A stretch of 64,000 nucleotides of DNA, taken from NCBI GenBank assembly GCA_024036415.1, contig JAMWET010003101.1:55001-119000 (forward strand), given 5' to 3'. The first letter of the stretch is position 1. The number at the start of each line of letters is the position of its first letter. This stretch comes from Prochilodus magdalenae. Lineage: Eukaryota > Chordata > Actinopteri > Characiformes > Prochilodontidae. Under the pieces are notes generated by a model, which had not been told where the DNA came from, did no database searches, and saw only the letters and a list, made by a program, of their open reading frames with translations. The translations under genes and the position numbers were made by a program. Shown in pieces: positions 23,301 through 38,145 of the stretch.

Positions 23301-26300
23301 AACAAAGTCCCAGTGCTTGTGCCCATGCTGGTGCTGGTTCCCAGGCTCCACTGAACTTTTTCACTGTGTTGGAGAGCCGAGCGATTACAGATTTGGAGTT
23401 GGGCAGGTCCTTAGTCTGTAAGCAGAAGTCAGCGGACAACACAAACATCGTGGATCATGTTCTTCAAGTGTAAACTGTACTTCTGCTTTGAGGGCATGTC
23501 TTACCATCCAGAATCAGCTCTTTCAGCGTCTGTGTGCAGCCCAGAGGGATTGTCATAGACAGCAATTGCGTGCAAGATGGCTCGTAGTTTTGTTTCTTCT
23601 GTCCATTATGAAGATGTACAGGGGTTGGACAATGAAACTGAAACACCTGGTTTTAGACCACAATCATTTATTAGTATGGTGTAGGGCCTCCTTTTGCGGC
23701 CAATACAGCGTCAGTTCGTCTTGGGAATGACATATACTGCGTCCTGCACAGTGGTCAGAGGGATTTTAAGCCATTCTTCTTGCAGGATAGTGGCCAGGTC
23801 ACTACCTGATGCTGGTGGAGGTTCGTCCTTCTTGGTGGTATGCTGACATTACCCTGGATACCGTGGCTCTTGATACATCACAAAGACTTGCTGTCTTGGT
23901 CACAGATGCGCCAGCAAGACGTGCACCAAGAGTTTGTCCTCTTTTGAACTCTGGTATGTCACCCATAATGTTGTGTGCATTGCAGTATTTTGAGCAGAAC
24001 TGTGCTCTTACATGCTAACTGAACCTTCACACTCTGCTCTTACTGGTGCAATTATATGAAGATTGGCCACCAGGCTGGTCCAATTTAGCCATGAGACCTC
24101 CCACACTAAAATGACAGGTGTTTTAGTTTCATTGTCCAACCCCTGTACTTACATAAAGCAGCATGTTAAGTTTAGCTATCTGTAGTGTGTCTAACTTTAC
24201 GGATCTCCTGCTCGTATTAAACTCTAAATATTTAGAGTTTTTCATGTTTTAGCCTCGTTAGTAGAGGGACTCCTGTTGAATGCTCATCCATGAGCACATC
24301 ACCAGTGGGATGCCATAGTTCCTGAGTTCAGCTCAGTGCAGTTCATCATGCGGTGCCACACCCCTTTGCCGCTTGCATCACGGGTTCCACACCGGAGAGG
24401 TAATGTTGCTGGAACGGCACCGATTTTTTGGTCGCGCCAACACCATGTTGGTGGAACAGGGATCCTTAGAGCTCCATTCTTCATATCTGTGTTATAACAG
24501 TAGAAGTCTGAACATATTTGTTGTGCTAAACTAAAAAGCAAACTACAGAAGTCTATTTTCAGGGCTGCAGAAATATCAGCATAAACCTAAGTGTCTGTCG
24601 AACATTCCAGGTGGTGCTTTTAGCTCAAAGCGAAAGGTGTTGCCGAGGAAGGCTGCTGTTTGTGGCCATAACTTGGCCCGAGACTGTAGGATCCGGCCGA
24701 GAAATGCGTCCTTGGTTTTGGGGAAACGGAAAGCCTGAACTCTCGTATTTATAAGTCACATTCGTTCACGTGTAGAGCGAAGCCAGCTGGAAAGAATTGC
24801 GGAAGCAGCTGCGAGTACTGAGATGCGAAATGTAACACTTTGTTTTTAAGCATAAGAGCTACATGTGTAGTATTACTTATGCCAGTAAGCCGGGACGTGT
24901 CGGTACAGCCTGCTCAGGCCTTCTCAAATGACTTAAGAGGACTCTTTGTATACCAGTGCCCTCCTATCTCGGCTGCAGACCTGACTTTCAGACACGGCTT
25001 CTGACAGGCTTAGGTTTTCACCCGACAATGCTTCTATCCTAGAGCGATGACGTCAGCAGGTGAGCTTAATCCTTTCATATAAGTTTTAATGCTGTTGCGT
25101 GACTGTAACCCACCTGAGGCAGATTAAAAAGCCCCTAAAAAAACAAATATTAATACCACAAGACTGTCTTTCTCTGGCTCTTGTTTTCCTCTCTGCGACA
25201 TAATAGAATTAACATAGCTCCCATTCCTCCCGGATCAGTTAAGTGTCTTTTGATTTAAACGTAAACTGGTTTCTGATTGAGAACAGAGAGCAGAAGGGAA
25301 GATTAGAAAGAAAAAGAAAAAAAAAAGCCTGGAGCATTCCGCAGTTTATGAAGGCCTAGTGAAACTCTATCTATCATTCACATGAAGAGACTGAGAGAGG
25401 GAGGGAATGAAAGAGAGGAAGAGAAGAGGGGGCTTGCTTCATCCTCTGCCAAACGATTGCTTTGATATGGAGGGTTTTTTCCCGGCTCTCTAGAATGCAT
25501 GTACGCATTAGCTCATCAGTTTAACACATGGGACTCATTAAGGTTCCAAAGGAAGCTTCATTATCTCACCTTCAAAACCCCGTTGAAGTAAAAGCCGGGC
25601 ACGTTTCACATGCTCCCACCCCCCACTCCCCCACTCCACCTGTTATATCCCTGTGCCAGCCTTTTCAGAGGTGAAGGGTTTGATTCTGTTTGATGTGGGG
25701 GCACTTCCATAGCCGTAGTTAAGGCAGATTGTACAGCCTGGGGGATGATACTGTATTTGATTGGTCTCTTTTAAAGCCTTTTTGGACATTGCTATGTTAG
25801 GATGGTGTTAGGTTTCCTGTCCTGTGGTTTCTGTAAACTATTGTAACCCACTATTTGAGCTAAATGGTGTCTACAGATCACACCGACTGGGATGTAGACT
25901 AAGTATGCCTCCTTGGATCTGCACTCATCGTCCATTTCGTCACCTCTGCTTACCATATAGGAGCACTTTTTGGTTGTCCAGTTACTGTAGTTCATCGGTT
26001 TCTCTGGACGCTCTGCATATTTACCATGTTCTTCAGTAGTCAGGACCACCACAGAGCAGGTATGATGTGGGTGGTGGATCAATCTTAACACTGCAGTGAC
26101 ACTGACGTGGTGCTGGTGTGAGTGGATCAGACACAGCAGTGCTGCTGGGATGTTTAGACACTGTGTCCACTCACTGTCCACTCTATTAGACACTCCTACC
26201 TTGCTGGTCCGCCTTGTAGATGTACAGTCAGAGACGAGAGCTCATCTGCTGCTGCACAGTGCAGTGTTGGTCATCCTCCAGTCCTTCATCAGCAGTCACA

Positions 26301-29300
26301 GGATGCTGCCCTGTGCAGCTTTGTCTGATCCAGTCACATGAGCACACACCAACACATCATCAGTAGAACACAAGTCTGCCAGAGGTTTTGCCACGGGCCC
26401 TGCTACAGGGAACTGGTTTATGAGCTTGCGTGGGCCCCTGAGAACGGTAAGAAGGAGTGTTGACCCGTCCGACTGGATTTATTCTGTACCCTGCTGCCTG
26501 AGTAAGGCAAAGAAAATGTCAGCATGTATTGTTTTTGGAACATGTTCCTTCTTAATAAGCCTAATTTAGGCTAGTGTCCTCTGATAGCCTAAATATTTCT
26601 GTTTGTGCTGCTGCCGGCCAGCTCATGATGTGCCAGTTTCCCATCAGCTGTTTGGAAAATTCAGATAAAATAGAAATATCTTTTCTCTGCAGCGGTTCCT
26701 GTGAAAGTGCCTATTGCGCATGTTGTGTATTCAGGCTGCGGAGCACTCAGGGTTGTTATTGTGCTTTCCATTTGAGTCTGGCAGGCCATAACAATGAACA
26801 GCCCTCTGAAAGAGGGGGTGGCTTTGTTCATGTTGTGGGTTTGGTTTTTTTGTTTGTTTTTTTTCTCTCTCTCTCTCTTCATCTTTTCCATAGTTATGAC
26901 CAGGTCCTGTACATAAACTCCTGTGTTGCTGGCAGGCTGTTTTAAAATGGATCGGTGAAGTTGCGTATGTTGCCGTCATACCCAGTAACTGGTGTTAACC
27001 ACTGGTTTACACTGTGTAGTTGGATATAAATGCATAAAGAAATTTGCAGAGTACACGGCTGTAGTGAAGAAACCTGTTCTCTGTGTTTTGAACCGTTGTA
27101 ATTGTAGAAACTCGGTTGTTCGGCGAAGGTTATAGGACCATTATAGCCAGAGAATATTACTTTCTCTGCTTAAACAGAGGGATCCTGCTTGCTATATAAC
27201 ATCCAGATGCTTTAACCAAGAGAACAGGCATCAAACTTGGGTGTCCTAATCCTACCCATGTCTCCTAGCCTCGTATTTATTCAATGGTTGTGCTATAGGT
27301 ATGCTTTCTGTATGTGCATGAAAGTCCAGACAAGTCATAGGTGGTTCCTGCTTGCTTTCGATCATGTGATAACAGTGGGATTTAGGCTTTTTGATGGTAT
27401 CCAGTACTCTTTTGCCTTATTCTCATGCCTTTACAGCAGAAAGACAACATCAGTACACCACAGAGTTAGGTATGAGATGCAGGAGTTGGAGTAGGTTGTT
27501 CTAGAAGTGGCCCTTGTTTTGTGATCCTAAGTGTCTGAGGGGTATTTAAATCCGTGACCGTATAGGCCCATCTCCTTTGGCCCTCCTAAGGATTTCAGCG
27601 ACTCACCTGTGTTAGACTTCATTGCTCCCATCAGCTGCCATCTGTTGCCTCTGCTTTCTATTAAATCTGGCCCACACATGGCTTTCTGTTAATAAGGTCC
27701 GCACAAATGGACAGTATAGTCTTTAAGGCCTTCACCAAATGCAGTGTTATGAGGCACCTTTTGCGTTTCCTCAAACGTCGAGGAAGACCTCTGCCTGTTT
27801 TGTGAGTTTGTAAAGCTGTAATTGGGCCGCCGCCTGAAACGTCTCGCGTTTCTAGTTTTGCAGGGTGACTTCCTGTAGTGAACCCGGCGCACACACACTG
27901 CAGGTTATGCTTTTCACCTGCCGAGCCTCGGCACTTAAACTTTCACACACTTGGATGCTAAAATCTCCTGGGGGGGTGATGATCTCCTTCCTGATTTTGA
28001 TGGGACCTCCTTGGGAGCCATTGTAAACCACAGCCAGGGCTGCTTTTAGCAGACACCCAGCCTTCAGGCCATGCAGTCTAAAGCAGCAGGAAGCTTATTT
28101 TCAGGCTTGCTTTCTTCTCGCAGCCAACTTTATCCAGAAAGTGTGTATTAGGGAAAGGCTGCGTTTGATTGTGACAGCATTTAGGTGCAGTGCTTTATGT
28201 TTCAGATTTGATGATGTCTGGGTTTGTCTGTTTTATTGATTTTCCTCCCCCCCCCGCCCCTCTCTTTCTCTGCAGAAACGTAAGCGCCGAGAGAAAGACG
28301 ATGATGCCGTCAGTCTTTGCAGCTTTGATTTTAAGGTAAGTTTCATGAGAGGTCAGCTTGGATCTCACATGGTCAGATATGTTTTTGCAGGCGTCCTAAA
28401 CCAGCTCGTTGACCTCCTTATTCCCTAGTGCATGTTCGAAACACAAATCAACATGTCCATATCAGAGGGACCTTGCACTGTTTCTATATATAACCCGGTA
28501 AAAATACACAAGATGAAAGCGGATAAAAGCGTCCTTGCAAGACAGTTTCCCAGAAGCATCCCAGATCATCAGGAGATGAAGGAGAGCGTATCACTCTGAT
28601 TTAAAGTCATCTTGACGCTATTTTTGGTAGCCGAGCTGATAAAATCATGTTTGTTTGCAGGAGCAAGCGATCAGAGCCAGCTATTCTAAACTTCTGTAAT
28701 TCAATCTCCACGTGTTTTCATAGCTAATCCCTCCTCTCGTCTGAAACGTAAACTTTGAGCAAAGCTAAACAGGGTGATGCTGTTAGGTGGGGAATTGTGC
28801 CATATGTAGAGCTGCTTGTTTTGCAGTTCGGCACCTCTGGCTTCCCTGTGATCATCATCTTATCTTTTTCCATAATTTTCTGAATTGGATAATTCGCTCG
28901 CTTATACTCATCCTGTTGTGACACTTCAGAAAAGCAGCTCACGCCCAAAATAAACTAGGATAACACTCTAGGGCTACAATAACTTCTCTTATGATTGCTT
29001 GCTTGTTTCAGCCAGGCAAATAAATTTAAATAAAAAGAAAGCTGATTTTTGAAAAATCACCACCGATATATCAAATTGCTTTTGTTTATATTAGTCTTGC
29101 ATCAACATCTCATTTAATATTGTTGATAAATCACTGCTAGAAATAACTATAAATGATTTGAGTGTAAAATAGTGTCTTTTTTTTTTTAATAGTGTCTTTT
29201 TATTTATATATAATATACATACATACATACATACATACATACAGGGGTTGGACAATGAAACTGAAACACCTGTCATTTTAGTGTGGGAGGTCTCATGGCT

Positions 29301-29770
29301 AAATTGGACCAGCCTTGTGGCCAATCTTCATTAACTGCACATTGCACCAGTAAGAGCAGAGTGTGAAGGTTCAGTTAGCAGGTAAGAGCACAGTTCTGCT
29401 CAAAATACTGCAATGCACACAACATTATGGGCGACATACCAGAGTTCAAAAGAGGACAGGTTGTTGGTGCACGTCTTGCTGGCGCATCTGTGACCAAGAC
29501 AGCAAGTCTTTGTGATGTATCAAGAGCCACGGTATCCAGGGTAATGTCAGCATACCACCAAAAAGGACGAACCTCCACCAGCATCACGTAGTGACCTGGC
29601 CACTATCCTGCAAGAAGAATGGCTTAAAATCCCTCTGACCACTGTGCAGGACGCAGTATATGTCATTCCTAAGACGAACTGACGCTGTATTGGCCGCAAA
29701 AGGAGGCCCTACACCATACTAATAAATGATTGTGGTCTAAAACCAGGTGTTTCAGTTTCATTGTCCAACC

Positions 29771-29809
<39 letters not shown>

Positions 29810-32800
29810 ATGTGTATATATATATATGTATATGTATGTGTATGTGTGTGTATATATATATATATCTCTCTCTGAACAGTAAACACTGAAAGAAATTCAT
29901 TCCTTAATTTATAATTTTGGTACCAGTTTTTATTTTCCGCATGACGTATCTGCGCTTGTATATGTACCGATGTATCACTTTCTTTCCTGCTTCCTTGATT
30001 CCAGTGCCAGTTTAAGATTCATCTGTTTCTGTCACTCATTATAAGACTCTGAGTGGGACACGTCTGTCTGTTAATGTCTGGGTGACCTCTGAAAGAAAGA
30101 TGGGCTGAAACGTTCTGTTGTAAACATCACTGTGTTGATAGCTAGCCTAAATGACTGGTACATATGACACATGTTATTTCTTTAATGCTTCTTTGTTCTT
30201 AAAGCATCCGGGCAACATGGCATGGCAACACATGGCAAATAAATGTAAATAAAAGAAAGCAGTAGAAGTATTAACTAAAACATGATTGAGCTAAAATTGA
30301 TGCTGCCGTGTGTGTTAAGCGCAGCGGTGAGTAATGTTAGCTGTGTAGCTTATTCTGATATTACTCTTTCTGATTATTATTCTTCAGCATGTGTGTTGGC
30401 AGAGATACAGGGCTTTGTTTTCCTGCTTGTGCTGAACACTGAGCTCTGCTTAACTGTAGGGGTTTTGTAAGTATGAATTTGGCCAGTACAACCAGTGCTG
30501 GCTGCTAACTAAGCATAGCTAGCACGTAAGGTGGCTAATCAGCCAGTTTGGCGACTTTAAGCAAACAAAGAAGGACAGACAAATTAGTAATCTGAGGTAT
30601 TTAGTTGACAGTTGTCTGCAAAACATCCAATGAAAATTGGATGGTGTAAATCTGGAGCCTTAGGATGTTATTGAAATGCTACATCCGTATGGCATTACCT
30701 TGTAATAGAGCTGGGCAATAGGACACTATGTTTATCATCACACTACCTAACTACACTAACTAACTTGCATAAATGCAGAATATTTCCTTCGTGTTTACAC
30801 AGTTTATTAAAAATACGAAATTAATTTATATATTATTGGATGCTGCTGCTTTTTTTTTTTTTGTTTTTTTTTTTTTGTTTTTTCCCCCCCCCCCATTGAT
30901 TATGGTCATGGTAGTCTATTTTCACCAGCAGCTGCAGCCCTAGATATCAAACCTCTTTGTATTTTGTCATCATTACATGCATGTTTCCAATTTATTATTT
31001 TATCTGATGCTCAATAAAGCATAAACCATAATATGCTTGGCTAGCACAACTTCTGTAGGGTTGGAAAACATGTGTTACTCAATTTCTGTGATTAGCTTCA
31101 TATCAGCATCTCTAAGCATTATTACCGAGTCCACTCTGCTGGTGACCTTTTAAAGCCTCTCCAGTGTTTTTATTCTATTAATAATGAGGAATGAAAACCT
31201 GGAGCCAAATTCAACCGTTTATTCTTTCCTCTCAGATTTCTCTGTCTTTTGTTCTTCCTCTGAGATCCATTTTGAGTAATTACCTTCAGATTGAACATTT
31301 TGGAGGCAAATTAATAGACAAAAATTCTCCTTTGGAATCGGGTCAGGATTATGGCGAGCACAGATGTGGACACTTAAGCCACGTTGTTGGCTGAAACCGC
31401 AGTGTCTGAATCAGTGCTTGTGTGAAATCCACAAAGCCATCCTTGTAGATTCAGTCTTGTTTCACCGGGCCATGTTCTAGGCCTCCACCTTTCACCCCAC
31501 CCCCTGTTTAAACATACCAGCACACAGAGATGCGCAAAGCCTAATCTATGTATGAGGTGTGGGGGAAGGGGATCTCCAGGTGTTCTTCACCTCCCCTGGT
31601 TTTGCCTTGTAACCCATAACAAGGGAACAGAAGTGTTGGTGCTGTGAACTTTAAAGGCCAGCAGGAGTGAGTAAACTGACGCACACGCTTGTATTGAATG
31701 ACTTTCCCTAGTGTCAGAAGCTGCGTCAGAAACGCTGGTGATCCTTTAAGGTTTTGTTTTAACTCGCACTAGACACACTTTCTTGTTCCTGGTTCCCGCC
31801 ACTAAGGATGTTACTTAATTCCTAAGGGTCAAAATGTACAGGAAATGGCTGTTGGTCCCCCATAAGCTTTGTGTGATGGGAAACTTCAGTGATGATTCAA
31901 AATATTGTGCTAGTACTATAATGTGGGACAATAATAGGAATTCCACCAGTACTGTGAATGTAGCATGACCACATTGCACAATGGAGTGTTATCTTAGTCA
32001 GCTGTATCTAGTCAGCAAGGTCCATGTGTGTGTTGGTTACCTGTTCTGTTTAGTGGCAACCAGCTCTGTTTGTGGGTGTGGACACATGGACGAAGACACT
32101 TGAATAAACTATTGCGCAATAAATGGAAGTTTGATTTCTAGTGTTGTGTTTCAAGCGCTATTCATTTGTTCTGTGTAGGATAAGCCAGCGTGATTAATAG
32201 TCAGTATCGCGCTTTGGCTGTAAACTCTGACCCGAGGCTGGCACAGTTCTGTCTGAGCTGAACCACTTCATGATGTCAGTCTGAAACAGAACTGAATATA
32301 ACAGTAATGACCGAAGCTGACCTGAACCTGCCTGTGAACCAAAGTGCAGAATAAAACCGGACAGGGCAGCACGTTGTAGCATATGGGGAAAGTAATAGGC
32401 TTCATTAGGGTGCAGTTACATCCAAGTCTATGCTATGAACTAATCAACTGTCCACAGTTAAGTTTAAAGCCTGCCTTAAAGAATTTGTCAAATACCACTT
32501 TTAACACTTTGTCTCTATAAACTTTCAATGCCGCGCTGTTCTCATGACTCCACCCGAGTTATTCCAAACACGTGTTCTCTGCATACAACACATCACATAT
32601 ATAACATATTGAGCATATAGAAGTTCTTTTGCTTTTGGATGAAACTAATTCTTTACATTCATTCAATATTAGTCATGTTTTTTCATAAGCATGAGTCTCG
32701 TGGACCTCCAGGCTGAAGCAAAGTAGAGAATGAAGGTGACAAGATGATGGAGTAAGAACCCAATTGTGAAATCTGAGCTAGACCAACTAACTGACTGGTC

Positions 32801-35800
32801 ACCCACTGGAGGGAGGGCATTGCTAATTCAAACACATACAGATAAAATAAAAAAATCGTAATAGTGACAATGACCACTATTAATCGGAGGAATAAAGGGC
32901 AGAATGCAATGCAAACCAAATTATAGCTGTAAGAAATTTTGTTTGTGTGTGTGCATTGGTATGGTATGGTAACATGTACAGAAGGGAGCTTCTGTGGGAA
33001 AAGGCCAAAGATCTCTGGTACAGTTATGGGTGTATGGCGTATATGAGTGTTGCTCTTGTGTGAAGATCTTTCTCTCTTTTTTTTTTTTTTTCTTTTTTTT
33101 TTAAATAAAGGCTCTCATAATAGAAAAGTCACACAACTGCAAAAAGCTTCTTTACATAACGTCTTCCTGAAAGAAGTCTGTTGAAAAGGAACTGAAATCT
33201 GCTGTCATGAGTCATCACTCAGAGATCCTATTCTGTTTCCATCAGTGTAGCTATAATAATACACAATGCCCATGATATTATCGCATAATGTTATTATTCT
33301 CTGTAGGAGGTTTTCCAGCATTTCCTATCTGCCCTTCCTGGGAACTCCTTTTTAGTGTACTGTGACACTTGTATCATAAAACACATGATGCTGTGCCCCT
33401 TTTCTTGAAGTGTATTTTCACTTTCATTATCTGTATGTTTGTCCTTTTTTTCTTCCCCTTTATTCTTTTTAACATCATGGCAGCGAGTGGTATGACTGAC
33501 TGTGTCGTTCAAACAAACTTGCATTTTACTAGCCTCCACCCCTTCTTTGGAGGGCAGATACGACTTGGTTAATCAAAGATAAAGATTTCTGTGCTTCACA
33601 GGAACTCATTTTAAGTGTAGTACATTGGTACGTTGGTATACTTTCGCTTTCTTTATTTCTCGCTGTTTATAAGAAATTAGGATTAATCTGTGCAGTTATC
33701 AAATACTACAGAACGATATTAAGTGATTAAGTTTAAGAGAAAATGTGATTATCTGTTTAACATGTTAGCAGTAAGTGGTATGACCAGTTGTGTTGTTCAG
33801 ATTAATTTTGCTTGGTTTTATAAATCCCAATAAATTGCTATTCCCAAAAATTAACTACAGAAGTGCTTCAAATTTGGTGAACCAGATCGTGGTCAATTAT
33901 TAATTCATTGAGGGGAAAATTAAAGGTCTAATATTATAGATTTGTGAGTTAGAAAAATATGTAAACTTTGTTTTCACTATTCAATCTGACCCCCTTGTAC
34001 AGTAGCAACTGCAACTAAACGTTTCCAGTAACTGTTGATCAGTCCTGCACATCAGCTTGGAGGAATCTAAGCTCGTTCCTCCGTACAGGACAGCTCCAGC
34101 TCTGTAATGTTGCTGGGGCTCCGTCCATGAACTGCTTGCTTCAGGTCCTTCCACAACATTTCTATAGGATTAAGCTCAGGGCTTTGACTCGGCCATTCCT
34201 AAACATTAGCTGAGTTCTTTTTACTTGTTCTTTAGCAAAACGACTTGTGTGCTTAGGGCTGCTGTATGACCCACATTCTCCTGAGGTTGGTCTCATCTAT
34301 ACCGTTCCAATAGCATTCTGGCTTGTCCGTGTGATACTTAGCAAACTATAGACAGGCTACAGTGTTCCTTTTGGAGAGCAGTGGCTTCCTCCTTGCAACC
34401 CTGCCATGCACGCCATTGTTTTTCAGTGTTCTCGTGATGGTGGACCCGTGAATGGTAGCCAATGTGAGAAAGGCCCTTCGATGCTTAGAAGTTGCTCTGG
34501 GTTCCTTTGTGACCTCGCAGACTTTTACACACCTTGCTCTTGGCTTGATCTTCAGTGGTCAACCACTAGACAACAAGGGAGTGTAGTAATGGTCTTGAAT
34601 TCCTCCATTTGTACCCAGTTTGTCAGATTGTGGATGGACCCCACCCCTTCATTGAAGGACTAATATGACTTAATTAATGGTAATGATAAAATCACACTTC
34701 CCTTTTTTTCTCTGTAGGATGGTTTCCATGTTTTTCCCTTCATTGAAAGTCAACTTTCGTGTAATAGAAGACTGTGATTGTGGTGCTTGTATCATAAAAC
34801 ACATAGATGGCTTGCACTATTTTTGGCGTTTGGTGAATTTTGAGTCTTGGCCCTTACCTGTTTGACATATTGGCAATGAGCAACATGAGTCAGTTATGTT
34901 CTTCAGGCGACTTTACTTTGTTTTATAAACCTTAATAAACAGTGGGTACAAGTTATTAGCTATGTGAGGCCATGTGCCCCCAGCCCACCCCTTTATGGGG
35001 GGGCTAATGTGACTTATTTGTTAATTGTTTTGATGTAATTGTGTACCTTCATTATCCTCTGTAGGATGTATTCCAGGGTCCACGTTCTGCCCTTCATTGT
35101 AGCTCCTTTATATTTTCACTTTCTTTATTTCTGACCTTAATCAGTTTAGTGTTTATTGAATACTACAGAACTATATGAACTGACTGAGTTCAGTGCAAAT
35201 GGTTGTATTGGCAGTAAGTGATGTGACCGATGTGGTGTCGAGAGACAATTTGACTGGGTTTTATAAACCCCATAAAATGCTGATCACCAAAACCTAGTTA
35301 TGTGAGGACATGTGTTCCCACCCCACCCCTTCTTTGGAGGACTAATATGACTTTTGATAGTGTTAAGCCCATTTCCATTTTCCACTGCAAGACGTTCTCC
35401 AGCATTTAATTTCTGCCCTTCCTAGGAACTCCTCTTTGTAGTCGTCATTGGAGTTCAGTGTGTTTTCACTTTCATTATTTGTAACTAGATTAATCGGAGT
35501 TATCAGATTTCACTAAAATAATGTTAACTGATTGAGCCTAATTGAAATGTCTTTAGGCAGTGAGCAGTATGTGGCTCTCTTATGGTCTTGGTGTAAACAT
35601 ATTTCGCACAGCTTCCTTCATTTTCGCTCGAGACTAATGTCACCCAAAATGATTATCCCAGTACATTATTTCTACATTACCCTCACAGCCACAGAGCCAA
35701 GGAATGAAGCAGACCTCCGACACCAAACATGGTAAATTAATGGCATTTGGAAGAAGGGGCTAGGCAGGTGACTTGGCCAGAGACTAGACTGAATAGGCAA

Positions 35801-36455
35801 AAGAAAGAATGAAGAGAGATGAGTAAGAACATGAGCTGCTCTGCACACTTCTTACACTCTTCCCACACACTAGTAAACATAAGAACGTTGTATACAGATT
35901 GCGCAGAGTTGCGTAGGCTTCTCACACCTTCACTAAAGAGGATGTCATCTCTTCCGGCCTGTTCAAATATGGAGTCAACCATGCATGCAAAGTCTTTTTT
36001 TATCTGGACGGTTAATATCTGACGTTGTTTGCTTAGTGCTAGTGTTTATTGTGTGGAATCCAAAGATTGTGAAGTACAAACAAGGGCTTAATGTGGAGTT
36101 TTTGTATTATTTAATACTATGAATCACGCTTCTCAGGAAGTCGGTGATGATGATGCAGCACAAGATGCTAAACATGATGCTAAACATGATCCATTGGAAT
36201 GCGCTTTTAAATCCGTTACTGAGCCAAACATCCACCAAAAACGCATCAGCGTTAAAGGTTCCATTGGCTTGCAGTACCTCGGCTTCCAGAAGAGGGCAGC
36301 AGTCTCTGAAGAGGTGACTCAAGATCAGCTCTGCGGTCCTTATTCCACAGAACTGTACTGCTGAGTTGTCAGATAAGCTAGGAAGATGCATCAAAGGATG
36401 TTTAACAGCCCTGTTCCTGGCAAGCTAGTGGATGTGGGTGGATGGGAGATGGGTG

Positions 36456-36534
<79 letters not shown>

Positions 36535-38108
36535 ACGTGTGTTTTCTCTTAACTTGTACCATTTCATTTCTTCAGCTGCCCAGGTGTCTGGGTGTAACCC
36601 TGCAGGGAAGGAAAGTATGAGGTGTTGTGCAAGTTCAGCCATGTCTAGCATCCAATAGACTGCCAAACCCCTTGTCAAAACAGAGGTGACAATATCTTTC
36701 ATATCTTTCCATGTTATAAATATAAGCGTGGAGAGCGATGTGCTCAGTTCCCAAACAAAGCGTGCCCAGTAATATCCAACTTTAGGTGCAGTACTTCAGC
36801 CATGCGCTTAGCCAGGTGCCATGATTACTTGATCACACTAGATTTCAAAGACAACCATAACATAGTCACTTTAACCATGACTATCATTTTTGCCTTTCCA
36901 GTGAATTGAGTGTGACTATTTAGGCAGTAGCTGGACCTGGTCATTAAACTGTAGCTGACCTTTAACTGGTGTTACTAATCACTGTGAATAACAGTTTGTC
37001 TCTTCTGTTTAATGTACACAACTATTAAAGTACCAAGTGTCCACATTGGCTGATTTGCTATCTGGCTTCCCAGCTGTCAATACTCAGTGGCTCCCAGCAG
37101 ATTCCAGGCACAGCTCAAGCTCAAACTTCTTACTGCTGCCATTGAAACTCTTGGTTATTCAATTAACCATCAGAACACCCAGCGGTATACCCGGAAAGCA
37201 ATGCCTGAAACCAAACGGCTTCATTACAGGCAAGTAAGAAGTAAAGCCTGCTCCCATTATACCCAAGGCAGCTTCCCACGCAGACACAGTGCTGCATATG
37301 TGCAGTTTCACACTTCACTATTGACATAGCAGGGTGAGCGGATGGCCACTAAACTACTGTTCTCCATTTGCTTAGCACACACTCACAAGCCTTATTTACA
37401 CCATTTTACACCTAGTCCCCACATACACCATGCTCGGCTCCATTTGCGCAGCTGAACTTCTTTTTATCCAGCTGCCTGGGAAAGTAGCAGTAAACTCTGT
37501 TAAGGTGCAGACTCCTGGTGCACCGTACCCCTCAGGAGAGAATTTTTCTCCGCCGTGCTAATGTAGATGAACCGGTTGTGCAGTTTTGGGTGCAGTGCTT
37601 AGATGGATGTGGAAGCTATTGTTAAGGGAGTTCTGTTTTTTTGGTGTGGCCATGTTCAGTTTCTCACTTCTGTACTGTGAAACTTGCTGTTACCTTTGGA
37701 CCAACCCCCCACTCCTTTAATCAATACGCAGAGACTGGTGAGGTGGATGGCTGGGCGGGCGGGTGGGTCCCTCAGCCCTTGCTCCTTAAAGCTTTGATTG
37801 ATATTTCTATTGATCACCCCCTCCCCCCCTTTACCTGATGAGGGTGATAACGACTCTCTCCTTCATTAGTCAGATTTCAGAACACAGGGCACTGCACTTT
37901 GCACCTTCTGTGCTTCTTCACAGTGGCTCCTGCCCCAATCCACATTTCCCCAAATCATGGACTTTTACTCCCAGGCCCATTTCTCCATAGTCATGATAAA
38001 TTGGGGGAAAATTGGGGCTTAATTGCTTTTAAGAGATCGATTGACTTGAGGTCTAAACAAGGAATTGATAATAGTGTCAGTTGTATAAACCGGAGGCACA
38101 CAGTGTAA

Positions 38109-38145
<37 letters not shown>

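Noticed and set aside
29375..29587. Recurring 60-70 codon frame beginning MMLVEVRP in the Tc1 derivatives (also at 23809, 54652, 56121)
   Set aside because: It is antisense to the transposase helix-turn-helix remnant; repeated only because the element is repeated.
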